Shown: in pieces, positions 35,601 to 50,800 of the stretch
How positions within the stretch are numbered: position 1 is the stretch's first letter
Layout of the letters: every line of letters begins with the position of its first letter
Assembly: GCF_032854445.1 (NCBI RefSeq)
Contig: NC_088302.1
Span: forward strand, 45,672,645 to 45,736,644
Source of the DNA: Liolophura sinensis
Lineage: Eukaryota; Mollusca; Polyplacophora; Chitonida; Chitonidae
Direction of reading: 5' to 3'
DNA: 64,000 nt
Notes under the pieces: model-generated
Databases searched by the model: none
What the model was told of the DNA's origin: nothing
The model's input: the letters and a program-made list of their open reading frames with translations, nothing else
Made by a program: the position numbers and the translations under genes

Positions 35601-38600
35601 ACAATTTTTACATTTCCAAGCAAACTCTAAAACAATTACTATCACAGACATCGTTGTCCTTTTATAAAACTTCCCGTTGTTGTAATGTTTTTTAAGGTGC
35701 ATTTCAATACAACAAAAATGTTCGGAACATTTTTTTCCCACCATGCATCAGCCGTTTCTCAAATAGAAAAAAAACACAAGGCTGCACAGATATGTCACAT
35801 AAGGTGTTAGAGATCAAAGAAAAGCGTAAAGTCTTATGGAGACTAGCTATAGAGAAGTTGCATGCTTCTAGTTAATGGACTTCTTGTAATGGTAAAATGA
35901 AATCTCCAGTAAGTGTAATTTTAAACACCTTGGCTTTAAGCTCAATATATCCGTAACTTTGTACTGAAGCGATTCAAGACATAATCATTTACGTATAAAT
36001 GGATTTCTTGCTCCTGAAATAAAGACTTCAGAAAATAAGCATCAGTGATACACAAATTATGTATCACTGATGCAAAAGCATAATATATTTTTGCACATTG
36101 ATGGTCGTTACTACACATCGTGTTGCCTCAAAATTATGTGTCTTTCAAAATACACATGTATACACATTTAATGTATTATTTCCTACACATAAATGTACGT
36201 GAAGTAGTGAGGTTTTAACTGCATATTAATACAGAACATGTGCCACCAATAGGTTGCCGAAAGTAAGTGAAATAATACTGAGTCTATAGTTATGGTCTGG
36301 AACTATTTATTTATTTATTTATTTGATTGGTGTTTTACGCCGTACTCAAGAATATTTCACTTATACGACGGCGGCCAGCATTATGGTGGGAGGAAACCGA
36401 GCAGAGCCCGGAGGAAACCCACGACCATCCGCAGGTTGCTGCAAGACCTTCCCACGTACAGCCGGAGAGGAAGCCAACATGAGCTGGACTTGAACTCACA
36501 GCGACCGCATTGGTGAGAGACTGGGTCATTACACTGCGCTAGCGAGCTAACCGACTGAGCCATGGAGGCCCCACTGGTCTGGAACTAAAAGATCTTAATT
36601 ACATTTCTCAATTCAGAATGTAATATAACTACTCTCAGTGGCATGTAGAAGTTGGTGAGGAAATACGCCAACAATATGTTCTTAAAGGATATATTCAAGT
36701 TCTTGGGTTTATTAACGCATCGTCTGGAGGTAGATGAACATAACACGTTAAACTGATTTGTTGATGCTTGTAATTCATCAACCTGTTTGCATAAATGTAA
36801 TACTTTTATACACTTTGTAAATCGCCTTGTTTGGTTTGGCACCATGATTTTCTACTTTATGTGAAATACATGTGTACACACTACCAAGGTTTAGTACACA
36901 ACCACAACTTGTAATTCTACACCATGTCACATCAAACTTCAACCACTGATACAATAAACTGCTGAAAATACGAAATCACTACAGGCAAGTACTTGTAGTG
37001 GATAATCCATTTAAATTTGGTGCTTGCTACATGAAGTGCCGAAAATTTATCACAATTGGTTTTACAGGTGCCCAGTAAATAGACTTTTACATACATGTTG
37101 TTTGCACAGTATCTAATACAAATTAAACTGATGAAATTGCCCAATAAGCAGAATGCCATTCCCACTCTCACGTTCCAATGTCAAATCTTCTCCACAGGCT
37201 GTTTCTTTAGGAATTGTAGACTCTATAAAACACTAAGTGAATGAAATGCATTTTCTGCTTGAAAGACGATTAGACAGGCCATTTGTCATCTCAATATCTG
37301 ATGCTGACATATTAAGTTCATCTGATTTATTGGAGGCTGTGAATGGAGAAGGCAATAATAAATCACACTCGCATACATTATCAACACCCTCACTTGAAAT
37401 GTGGATGTTATTTCAGGCAGGGATGACAAAATGGCCTTTAAAAATGCATCTATCTTTTCATTAAGGATTCAGTTAAGTGCTTCACAGTCTTGCTGTCTTC
37501 CAAGAAAACACAACTCTGGTTTCTCTTCAAATCCAAGAATAAATCTCATCCATTCAAAGAAAACACCTGTTAAAAGGGACTTGACAAGGACATGAGGAAA
37601 TGCAACAAAACTCTGCCAATTACACAAAACCTGGAACCAATTGTACACAGCAGGCAGCCAGCAACGTCTGGTGATTCAGAATTGTGGGAGCATGATCAAT
37701 TATACCGTGACAAACAGAACCTCCAAGGCCATTAAAGACTCCCAGATTCTACAGCAGCCATTGCTCTGGGAGATGAAATCTTAATGAATATTTTATGCCT
37801 CTGTTCATAGTCAATATACATGTGCTTCTTCATCCGTATGAACGTAAACTGTGCCACTCCTAAAATTTGATTGTTTTCACTAGAGAACCCCCCAAGGCAC
37901 TTCCTGTCAGGACACACAATTATACACGCAGCCATCTAGCTTTTTAGTCCCTGCATCTGAGATTTAAGTTCTATACAGAGTAGGATTAAATAAATTTAGG
38001 TACTTGATGCCTTCACTGTGGAGAGATGCCAAAGAGAGTTCTTGTGCACAAAGCGGTATCCGCAAACAACACTTGAATATAAATATGCATGTACTCTGAT
38101 AGGCCCAGTAGTTACTCTTATGCCTCTACATTTTCACATATGAAAGAGCAAATTTCACTGCAATTTATGCACATTTATAATTTGATGCTGGAGGCAAAAA
38201 CTACATTGGTTGGACTGACCAACTTAAGGGCTTCACAAAAAGTATAATTGTATCAATCTACAGAGAATGATGCCTTCAGAATATGCTTGAATAAACACAC
38301 TGCAAACAAGTGGAAATATTGAAGAATTACAGTAACATTTACAGCTTCACTTGTTCAATACACAAAGAAGGAAACCAATTCAAAAATAATTCCTCAAGGC
38401 CTGAAAGTGAACCCAGGGACACAGGTTCTTTGTGTCACTGATAAGAAGTTTAAAGCTTTTTCTTGCTATATGGTGATCACCGTCATGAGCTATTCTTCAT
38501 GAGAATATATTAGGCATATACATGTATACATGTATATATTGTACAGGTTAAATTGGTTATTCATGTCCAGCATGTCTTAAATACTGTACTGATTTTCTTC

Positions 38601-41600
38601 TTGTAATTAAACAACCATTCTAACAACGGTGAAATCATTTTAGAGAAAGTATCAAGAGCTTTTACACATGAAATTCCTACTGACAATAATGAAAATTGTG
38701 TGTTTTGTCTTAATTCTTTATTATATTTTCTTTTAATGTCTTGTCATGAGCATCGAAGAATTATCTGTAAAATTATGCAGCACGTGTATATGTGTGTGTG
38801 TGTGTGAAAAGAACAAAAAAAAACAAATAACTGTCGAACTAATGAAAGACATCCAGTTGATCCACTGAACAGTTTAGCATAATAAATAAGGAAATTATTA
38901 AACTCCAAAGAAATTCATTTTGACGATCTCAATATACCGACTTTAATGAAGTCATCCTCGGGAGAAAACTCCTGAGGATGCCTTAATTAAACTCGAAACA
39001 TTGAGATCTTCAAAATCATCAAGAGTTACTTTGCTTTTTTAATCAGAATGCCTTATGTTTTTTGTTTACACAATGCTGAAGTCAACTCAAAATCTCATCT
39101 AAATCAGACTGGAAACAAGGCTAGACTGTGCCCTTACACCAGGAGGCCATATTCACAAACTGACCACCCATTCGGCCACTACAGCATCAACGCCCACAAG
39201 ACATGATGTAGGACACAGCGATATTCACTGGACAAATACAGGAAAGGCTATTTGGTTCCGCATTAATTCTGACCATGTTTGCCACAGAATAACTGACAAC
39301 ACTAATTCTGGTTGAGTCGGCATGTCCAGATGTCAGGCTCCCACAGCAATATCACACACTGCCCCAGTAAATATCTGCTAAATATCCGTCGACCTACCAG
39401 CTCTCCCATCTCCAAGTCCAATCAATATCTACCAAATTCAGCATCAATGTCGGAAATACCAATGCCACACATAACCACTCCATAGCTCAGATAAATAAGA
39501 TCAGTTCAAATATTTTATCAGAAAGTTTTATTGTCCAAGCAAACACTAGTGCCACTTCTCAGATGTGGTTATTTTCAGATTATCATTTAAATAAACTTTG
39601 CGCCCTACAAGCTGTGATGGTTCGACAAATCTGGATATGCTAGAACAAAAAAAAAAAAAAAAGCAGCAAAGAATATTCTAAAACTGTGAAGCCACTCAGA
39701 GAAATGATGGCGGCTATTGATTACCACAGCAGCCGGTGCTTCAAATTTTGGAAAAGAGCTATAATTTTGAAATTTAAACAACCTGTAATTTGACTATAAA
39801 AAGTGCATTTTTAGAGGCAAATAAATGTCATGAAATATTTCTTTTGGTGTCGAGACCTGCAGTTTTCCAGTATAATATCATCCTACATCTACCTTTCCAA
39901 CAAAATCAAATCGAGATTTTTAGGTTGTTCACTGTACCATGTTATATTAATCTGAAGGATCAAGTAAGAAAGATCTTTATTAAAATCAAATTAAGAACAA
40001 ATCGATGAATGATCGTGGATTAATGCCACATTGGCCTATTTAACCAAAATGTGACAACAACCTATTAGAGCCAGGAAACAGTTTATTGCTATCGGCACGA
40101 GAATGACAACTTCAAAAAGACGAAAACTGTAACAATCATTAAAGAAATCAAAAATGACCCAGATTATTATCATGAGTAAGACTTATGAATAAGAATAGTA
40201 GAATGATACGAACATTGGAACACATGAAAATGCAAGTGCAAAACAATTCATGTAGCATGTGAGCATATACAAATGTAGGTCATGCTAACTTGAGCACCAG
40301 TAGAGCCCTTACCATCTACATAACACTATAACATTATGAACTGTTCATACAGCTCTGGATGTTAGTGTACATCCTCACTCCCAGTTAACTTGGTGTACTG
40401 TTTCATGTCATAAGCACTGAAGCCTCTTATTTTGGCCTGACCCTATTTGCAAGAGAAGGTATCTACGTGTTTGTGCTGTGCTGCAAAGCTTCTCAGCCTT
40501 CTTTCGTCTCCAACTCTGCAGGGAGCCTCATCTCAGCTATACACCTGCATGTGCACGGAAAAACAAGAAAACCTTCTCAATTTTCTACATCGTATTCCAA
40601 CTACAGTTTCGCATACAGAGTCTTTGAACAGAGCAGAAGTTTGACCTGCAATTACCATATGATGACAAAACTGAGAAAGTTTTCTCGGTTTTTTTTTTCT
40701 TATACCTGTTATCGGCAAATTCAAATTCTTACAGGTGTATAAACAGTACATACAGATGTGGATTATCTAGTATGTGTGAAACACACCTTTAAACATTAAA
40801 CTACTCAAGACAATCGGATAACTTTTTAATGTCTTTCGTGAAAGATCACAAAATTAATTACTTTGAATGCTTGTGTGTACATAAACTCCTTTAGCTACAT
40901 TCAAGCCTGTCTTTCTGTCTCAGTCGTCCAGTTCTCGGACAAGAGAGTTTGCCACTCAATATTTTTACCTTTATTGAACGTACCATTTTGTTCAAGAGGA
41001 TTACCCCAAGCTCTCCTATCTGTCGTTTTATTAGGTTCCTCCATGCCTAACAGCTTCAGTCGAAAGTCCACTTTTAGTAGCAATGAGTAAGTCGCAAGTT
41101 CAAATTCAGCTCCCACTACTTTGGCTGAAGCTTTAAGTCAGGGGGTTTGCCAGGTACCTGGTGGGGAGCACTCTCTACTGGGCTCTATTCAGTTTGCTCA
41201 ACATATAAACTCAACTGCTATCAGTAATGTGAAATATTCTTGATTTTCGTGCACATCACAAATGAAATTAAATTTACTCATCTGATTGTTGTTTGTTGAT
41301 TGTTACAATACTCATCAATGACATAAATACATACACACATTTACACTGTTAATCTCAGTCAATACCTGTATCTTATAGACCAAAATAAAGCCGAAAGAAG
41401 TCACTCACCATGTATCAATACTAAGTTCATTTCCTATTTAATACCACTTTGAATGGTAATTTTTTAAATTTTTTTCACTGTGCTAAATATTAAGAGAGTA
41501 AGATTAAAATGTGACTCGTATTAAAGTTGTTCTTCTCACTAGAAGAATCCCTCTCCGTCCGTACATGGGAAGGTCAGGCAGCAAGCTGTGGATGGTTGTG

Positions 41601-44600
41601 GGTTTCCTCCCACCATAATGTTGGCTGCCGTTGTATAATTGGAATATTCTTGAGTACTATGTAAAACACCAATCAACATGACTGCAGTGCTGAAGTTTGT
41701 AGGTTTGTGGAGTTAATGCGGGTTAGGAGATTCAAGTTGATCAATAGGTTTCAATCAAACAAATCCAGCAGATAACTTTCACCGAAATGTCTAACTGTGG
41801 AACCGTCTAATTAGTGGCGGTAGCTTCATTTAGCAATGCCGAACTAGTGTTCTCAAAGATCCACGCAGATTGAATTTTAGTTATACACAGGCTGTTGAAT
41901 CTTCAGGTCATTCCCAGTCTCATTGACCCAATTCTGATATGTCTAGATGATAGTCAAGGACTTGACGAATAGCAGACAAAGTGAAGCTCGGTATTTCTAC
42001 CCTCGATTTGGAGCGAAATAGGTGACCGGCTAAACACCCAGACCATCTGGTTCAATTTACCCCCAATCACCCTCTGCACCAATCACAGCCTTTGTTCCAA
42101 CATGCAGCCAACAATTAAAAGCCCCCCTGCTATTCTTATGCACCAATGTCCACAACCCTAATAAATAATAAAGCACCAGCACAAACCAATTTTGACACGC
42201 CCTTATCGGCAACTCCAAATACGGAAGAAGGCCAGAATCCGCACAGCATGAAGTGTGAAGCGCCCTTTGAATGTGATCCTCAAATCCTGAATCATGTCAG
42301 ACAATCTTCCTTATTACAGGAGAACTGACCAGATTGGCCACCCTCCAAAACGCTGGCAGAGAGCTGGGAGAGACAAGTGCTGCAGATGATGATGTTATGT
42401 GACACAAGACTCACTCTGCCATTAACACAGGCCTGTTTATTTGCTCTTGTTTATTTATTTATTTGATTGGTGTTTTACGCCGTACTCAAGAATATTTCAC
42501 TAATACGATGGCAGCCAGCATTATGGTGGGAGGAAACCAGGCAGTGGGGGAAACCGACGACCATCCGCACGTTGCTGCCACACATTCCCACAAATGGTAG
42601 GAGAGAAAGTCAGCTTGAGCTGGACTTGAACTCACAGCCAGCACATTGGTGAGAGGCTCCTGGGTCATCGCTGCGCTAGTGCGCTAACCAACTGAGCCAC
42701 AGAGGCCCCTTCCTCTTGTTTACAGCAGAGATCAAGAGCGGGTTGTCTTCAAAGAGTAGGAGGTCGAGTAACCAGATCATCCTTAGGGACTAAACATCAA
42801 CCACACGCACACACACCACGGCCTCCATGACCTCCACGTACCCTATGGTCAGACTGGTACATTTACACAACACACATTAAGCGTAGAAATGGCACTAGTA
42901 CTATTAACCAGTAACCAGACACAAGTATTCACGTTTACGTATGACTTCTGCTGATACATGTTATTTGAACCTTAAGAATAATGCCAACAAGGTACCAAGT
43001 CCATGCTGAATCTACCATTGTTCTGAATTCAAGAAGTTCACTGAAGTGGTAGAAAAGATACAGATATCAACATGTCACAAATCAAATTCTTCCATCCAAA
43101 ACACTGGAAACAAGCACACAAACCATGAAGCGTTTACAAAACCACACTCCTCTATCAGGCATTTAATTATGTTAATTTGGGCACACGCTGTATTGTAATA
43201 TTTGGCATTAATTTGTGGAAGGTGTTTCTTAACTCAATTACTGAACCAACAGTTGCTGACCTGGTCATTAAACTTCCCAAGTTTGAGATGTGAAAGTGAG
43301 TGAGTGAGTTAGTGCTTGGGGTTTAATGTCGTACTTAACAATTTTTCGGTCATATGACAGCAAAGAAGTCCTTGTTGCAGGACAGATTTCCACCGCTCTT
43401 TTATCTAGTGCTGCTTCACTGAGACGCCTTAACGAAGGCAAGCCTTTATACTAATACTGGTCAACCAGTCGTTGCACTATCCCCTTCATGCTGAATGCCA
43501 AGTTACAACTTCCTCTTTTAAGATCTTAGTTGTGATTCAACCCAGACTGACCCTGGATCTACCGCTCCCGAAGCCGACGCTCTATACAACCTTCACTTAA
43601 AAAAAAAAAACATGCATGCCTTTACAACCACATTCATTTGCCAACTAAAAGCAAAAAATGGGCAGGGTAAGTCTGTTCTTCGCACTTTTGCTAATGCAAC
43701 ATTCTTCAGTATTATTATACAGAACATGACAGTCGCTAAGTCGCCAAACAAAATGAAATTTTCTTTGAAACTACAAAGTAAGGAGAGACAAAAGAGGTAT
43801 TGGTGCCCTTTTCTTTGAACACCAATGTCAGAGCGATCCGATAAGTATGCTGCAGTTCAAACTGCTCCCATTTCAACACCCACTGTTCGTCACACTGCTA
43901 GTAATGATAAAACCAGACCTATCAGATGTTTTACCCATTTTGCCCAAGAACTACCTCCAATTTTTCAGCTCTGGAGTAAAAATAGTAAAGTTTTGCAGAC
44001 TTGACTGATGCTATTTGACAGAGTGTGAACTCCCATTAACCCTCTGACTGACATTCTTTCTGATAACCATACCCAGGCAGCAACTGCAGGTAACCAATCA
44101 TTCAACCAGGCACTACAAAACCTAAAAGCCTAAATTGCACAAGCACAGATCATCCACTCCCCAAATAAACAGTTTAACACAGCCTAATTTAGCAAGAGTT
44201 TGCAGGTAACACAATTATCACTCCACAATAAACATATCTGCAATAAGGAAATGTTTTCAGTTCAACATGGTCGAGCGATCATATTTCTTCCAAACCAAGT
44301 TTCATTCTGGAGTTCTGCCAAAACCTTGATGGGTTTTTTTTACGGTCAAACAAAAACTGTTCCGTGTGATGTGAAAGTAATAATATTGAATGCAGCAAAA
44401 TGCAAATTTGTTAAGGAAAACCTATACTAAAGATATTTTTGGTTTTCAAAGAGGACGGATATAAATAAATGCGTCATGTGATGAATGGACTGATCTGAAC
44501 TGTTTTCTGACCCCATGCAAGTCTGTAACATTTCTCAACCCACATATGTGTGTATATAGACTGCAGAGTTCATTAAATACACATCAGACATCATTACAAG

Positions 44601-44832
44601 TAGATCCCATATACATACACACCTACATATATTAAATATATATATTAAATGCAGCAGTCCATGAATTCACATCTTATTTCTGTACATGTCAGCTAAGAAC
44701 AACAAAACAAATAAAAAACATGCAATTTAAATCATCACATATAAAGGAATCAAATAAATTAAACTTTTTTTTTTATTTTAAGACTGTGTTGTCAGGGATG
44801 ACTGCATATTAAATACAACTTCTCTCTCTCTC

Positions 44833-44870
<38 letters not shown>

Positions 44871-47800
44871 TTTTTTTTTTATACACCCACACATATGCAT
44901 ATATATACACAAAGACAAGCTACAACGTTAAAATCTGTCAAATTATTCATCCAACCACAATGTGATGAGTTAGATGTGTATGTGACATTCGTCAGTCATT
45001 AAATGTAACTTGAAAATTAGAACTGCTACAGAAGCCTGGGGTTGTTATACATGTACAGCAGCTAAATCGTTTGTTTTTTTTTGATCCACAAAAACTGTCA
45101 GTTTCACCATTTTATTACCACAAAGGTATGAAAATTTTATTATTTGGGATCCCAATCATCTGACCCCCAAACCCCTTTCATGGATCCAAAAATGCCCAGC
45201 GTCAGTCCCGCACACAATACTGCTTCTTATCCATGATAACTAAACACAACTTATACACATGTACACGTATCTTTTCTCATGAAAATTCATTTTTGAACCT
45301 GAATTTATTCAGAATTTTTTCCCTTTTTTGGTAAACTTCATTAACGCTCAATATTACAGTCTGGAAAACAGGATTTTATATTTGTTCCTCTTCAACAAAT
45401 TCTTCTTTACCTTTAAAAATGAGAAAACAATTACATGTAAGTACCATACTTTGCATGGTTTTACTTCAAAAAATAAAAAGCCATTAATTACACAAGGCCC
45501 ATCATATTTGCATAACTTGCATATAATTTGCACATTTTTATCCAATATTATGGTGTCAAATATAGCAATGCATAACCTTTTTTGGAGGAGGAATCAGAGG
45601 TGAATTAAAACGTTGATTTTATTATGACATCTGATAAGTGGATTCTGCTACGATATACAACTGTACAACTACAACATAACCTGACAACAAAATCATGATT
45701 TTCAGTCAATTGTCCAATCCATGTACACTGTACATGTACATCCTTTGGGTATTCAGCTCATTGGGTACCTTATATATACATTGCTCAACTTCCACTCCTA
45801 GAAATTTTTCTGCTTCAGATTTTATTAGCATGAATTCATACACAAACCTAAATTTTCATGAAGATACTTATTTATTTGATTGGTGTTTTACGCCGTACTC
45901 AAGAATATTTCATTTATATGACAGTGGCCAACATTATGGTGGGAGAAAACCGGGCACAGCCAGGGGGAAACCCACAACCATCTGCAGGTTGCTGACAGAC
46001 CTTCCCAGCCGGAGAGGAAGCCAGCACGAGCTGGACTTGAACTCACAGCAACCGCATTGGTGAGAGGCTCCCGGGTCATTACGCTGCGCTAGCATGAAGA
46101 TACTTAAAAGATACAAAATTGTTTGTATTTCCATTACATCTACATGTACTGTTTTTTTTTTCTTTTTTTGTCTTCATGTTTGATTGCTGTTTAATGCCAT
46201 ACTTATCTTATGGCATTCAATTTTATGGGTGCAGGGAACCAGAATGCCAAGGGTAAACCATCGACCTTTGGTAAGTTACTATTATTGCAATTATGGATAC
46301 ACAAATACTGACAGTGGGGGAATTCACAAATCAATTGTCGAAGACCAGGTTTGAGCCCACAACTCATGTGCTATCCTACTAACCGAAAAACAAGCTTCTT
46401 AACCATTCACTCATGGTCTGTACCCAACATACATGTTCCTGAATACATCAAGATACTGTCCCCTATAAAATAACTATACAGACTTACTTACATCAGTTTC
46501 TTGCTTCCTCTATATTTAGCTCAAGGGTCTGACATGGCTATTTTTGGCAACATCAATCTTAAGTTATGGGTCAAAAAAGCGGGTTAACAAAATTCTACAG
46601 CACGGCTGCATAACAACAGATGCTGGCCGACGGGAGCTACTTGTACTCATAGCCTGTCAGATGGACGCTCAAACTATCCTCTGCCTACACTTTACATAGT
46701 GTAAATATGACCATAGTGTAGGAATTTACAACAGCCTAATTTCATGCAGTATGTTTACATATGTCTGCGCACCATTAAACTTATATGTTATTCATATATT
46801 TCTGGGCCCCGTTTCACAAAGACGTCGTATATGTACAATAATCACACATATAGGACAATGGAACGGTAATAGTGACGTGCCAAACATCGCATGACAAATG
46901 CATGATAAAAAAATGCCGTACACCGCTTTGTGAAACTGGGCTCTGAAATATCATCATGAAAGAATATTTAATATATTTCTGATACATGCATGTCTTGCAA
47001 GATTGAAAAATAAATGTGTTTCACCCAAACATTACCAATATCATTTAAAAATTATTTCCTCTGCCTTGTTCTCCCCCACTATTATGCTGTCCGTTATTGT
47101 ATCAGTCAAATAGTTTAGTACAGCATAGAACGCCAATCAGTCAAATATATAAATGAGTGAATGCTTGAGGTTTAACGTCGTACTTAACAATTTTTCAGTC
47201 ATATGATGACGAAGGAATCCTTAGAGTGCATGTAATGTGCCTACTTGTTGCAGGACGGATTTCCACCGCTCTTTTATCTACTGCTTCACTGAGATGCCTT
47301 ACCAAAGGCAAGTAAACCGCCCCATCAACCAGTCATTGCACTATCCCCTTCATGCTGAACACCAAGCGAGCAAGTTACTACTTCGTCTTTTAAGGTCTTA
47401 GATGTGACTTAACCCAGGACTGACACTGGATCTACCGCTCCAGAAGCCGACACTCTGCCAAAAGTGCCATCAGGGCCGGTAAAATATATAAATAAATAAA
47501 GAAATATAGAAATAAATGAAACAAAGACATAAAATTATTTCCTGTCAATAAAATTCCTGTCAAACTATGGCCAGATTCAAGCTGTCCATTTCAAACCATT
47601 CTAATCATTGGTTGTCAAAAAACTGATTTTTTTGGTGTTCCTTCACCCTTACACCTTCTTGAACTGATTTTGACTTCTGGTTGTTACACAATACAGATGT
47701 GTGCCTCGACAATCAATGTGTATGGTGAATTCATGCATATGGAGCTCTATGTACAAGTGGAATATTCCGACCCAGCCAAGTTGAGATAAATCAGTCGTCT

Positions 47801-50800
47801 GTATGCACCTATGTACAAATCCTCCTACATGCTGGACAGATCATCCCAAGTACTGCCAACATGGGAATCTCTATCCAGCGGAGATGTGTTTAGCAAGGGA
47901 GATGTAATCCAGTGATGACTCATGTAATTCTCAATAAACATCATTAACCAAAACACATGTTACTATATGTATGATATGAAGAAAAGACAGTTAATATTAC
48001 AGTTATCAGCAAGTCGTCATACGATTCGATACTTCCAAAACAAATCCAACAAGCAAAGCATGACGTTTAGAAGATGTAATTTGAAAACATAATTCATCAA
48101 ACTTTTCTGACCAAAATGTATTGTTCAGGTAGGGATACATATGAACTTCACAGAGATTTATAATATAATCCTACAGATCTGATAACAATCCTCTAACATG
48201 CCAAAACATGCACAGCCAGATAAAATTTGTTTGAGGAATAACAGTAGATGGAAAACTTATACCATAAAGAACATCAGTGAAACTACAGATTCTCCTGTAC
48301 AAGAACTGCTAAGTTTTATTTCTTTTTCATTCCTCTCGCCCCACATTTTTTATGATAAGGTTCCAGGGTTATTGTCTGGAGCACCACTGCCCCCCCCCAC
48401 TCAACCCTCACCCACCCCTTTACCTCTCCACTCACTGGGCTATCCTCACCACAACAGCCCACCCAAATACATAGCCTTGTTTCTGGCATTCTTATCCATG
48501 AGCTATACCAGTCCGGCTTTGACATATTGAAAATTAGTGGCAGACTGCCATCTGGAAATCTCATTGACAATAGTAGGCCTACAGGCCCGATCTGTTGTAG
48601 CAAGTTTGCAGGACTATATACCAGTGCAGATAACAGACCGCTTCAGGCAGCCATTTGTCATTGGTAAGACTCTCAGAAGGAGGGAAAAGTCTGTAAATAG
48701 TACAATCTCCAATCCAACTGCCAATACCAGTGAAGCTAGCCGAGGGACAGAGTCAATCTGATTATCCATTCTGCAACCTATGTCTAGTCCTCTTACAATA
48801 TCATCCCTTAATGCCAATGTTCCATCAGTCATACTGGTCACGCACAGGGAAAGTCAAAACTGTCAATTTGTACTATAATTGACTTGTCCTTGAATGCTGA
48901 AATTTGTATGCAATTTCAGACTCTACCATAGAATAATCATTTCTGTTTGTTCTTTCATATAACCTAAAACTATAAACTCTATTCATTTCCAAATAGTATG
49001 TAATTCTCCAACACACCGCTGGCTGACCTAACAAAAATGTTAACACGGCACTGTTCAAAATAAGCCTGATGTCCGCCATCCAAGAAAAACGCAAAAGGCA
49101 AATGTTCAAAATTAACCAAAATGCTTTCAAATAGATGGAGACCAATTGAATAGCAATATTCTACAAAGACAAGTGTCTTTGTGTTTTTGTTTTCTCTGCT
49201 TTTGTACTTAACTGTATGTACATTGTATAAATATTACAACATAATTACAAAATGTGTATATATGTCAGTAGATAGCAGCCTGCATGATGATTTGATTTGA
49301 TTAGATTGACCACTATTATGGTGGGAAGAAACCAGGCAGAGTCCAGGGGAACCCACGACCATCCAGAGGTTACTGACAGACCTTTCCACGAACAGCCAGA
49401 GAGGAAGCCAGCATGAGAACTCACAGCAGCGCAATGGTGGGAGGCGCCTGGGTCATTGCGTGATGCTGTCTGATTGCATAACCAACATGTGCTTGTATTA
49501 ATTATTTATGTATTTATTTATTTACTTTTTTAACATCATACTCAAGAATTTATTACTTATACAATGCAGGGTCTTCACTATCTTTTCAGCAGAAGGTTAC
49601 CCTGGAAAAGTAGCCAGATAAATAAATAAAGTAAACTAGAAGCTTTGTTCAAAATAGACGGCTATCTGCTCAATATTTTGTCAAAAGTAGCAAGCTACTG
49701 GTAGCTGGTGACCGCCTTCTAACAGACTTCCTGCTATGGTGGTCAGTTTTACAGGTGCAGGAATCCTGAGTGCCCAGGAAAGAACCGCTGACCTCTGGGA
49801 AGTCACTTACAAGCTATCTCACATGTATCCATATTTATGGAGAACAAGTGGTTTTCAATGCATGTTAGACTCTGCAAACTATTGCGCGAGCTTCATTTAT
49901 CGCTCATTGTCACCAAGTTCCTTTTCAACAATGAAAATATTGGAATCTACATGTACTAAGTGTCCCTCAAGGATGCCATCAATGGATAGTCATTATGGCA
50001 AAGAGCAGACATTTCACAAACAGTATATCAATAAGACAGCCATGTACTGAATAACTTGAGATTTAGCGAAACACTGCAAATCACATGAATCTGATCAGTG
50101 TGAAGATCCAGCTATGATTAAAAACTCCTTCAAAAGCTGGCACAAAATCTCTACCGAGAAGACCGTTGCGTGTTGGATAAGTGCTTATGTAACATAATGC
50201 TTACCTCCTGAACAAACAAAAATAGGCATGCTCATCTTAGCAATCGATGTGCATGCAGCCTAAAAATCGTTATCTATCACTAACCAGGCAAGTTTTTTTC
50301 TTCTTCCTGTACTCAGGTTGTATCAAGCGCTGAACAAACTCCAAAACTTTCAATGTGCTTTCAGCCTTGGCTCTGCTCCAGGTTTACAAACACAGTGTAA
50401 AAAATACTAGGTTCTTTAGAGCCAACATTACCAGTCTGTTCTTTTTGCAACAGTTGAATGTTGAAGTTCACACTTAAGAACTCAATATCAGCAAAACTTG
50501 CAAAAATATGCGTCATGTACATTCTGTACATTCAGAACATGTATAGAGTATGCTAATGTGCTTGGTGCATATGTTCTTTCCTGCAATGAGCTCACGTGCT
50601 ATGCACTAGTGGACTTTTAATACATTAATACACTATGTATTCACCTGTACTATTCCAATGTGAATGGCCAGTATTCAACAGACACATTATGCTCAGCTGA
50701 CCTGTATCAAAGGGCCACTGACATGGTTTTTAGAACATAAAAAGATTATTACTGAATAAAAATTAAAACCAGCAGAATGCACATGCATTGTTTTTGCCTT

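Noticed and set aside
41120-41260. Possible further SINE family 1 relic (GTTCAAATTCAGCTCCCAC, GTGAAATATTCTTGATTTTC)
   Set aside because: Only two short motifs fit; too decayed to call.
46165-46400. Possible third tRNA-derived repeat (GTTTAATGCCATACTTATC, GGTTTGAGCCCACAACTC)
   Set aside because: Single decayed copy without a tail or target duplication; not enough to support a family.
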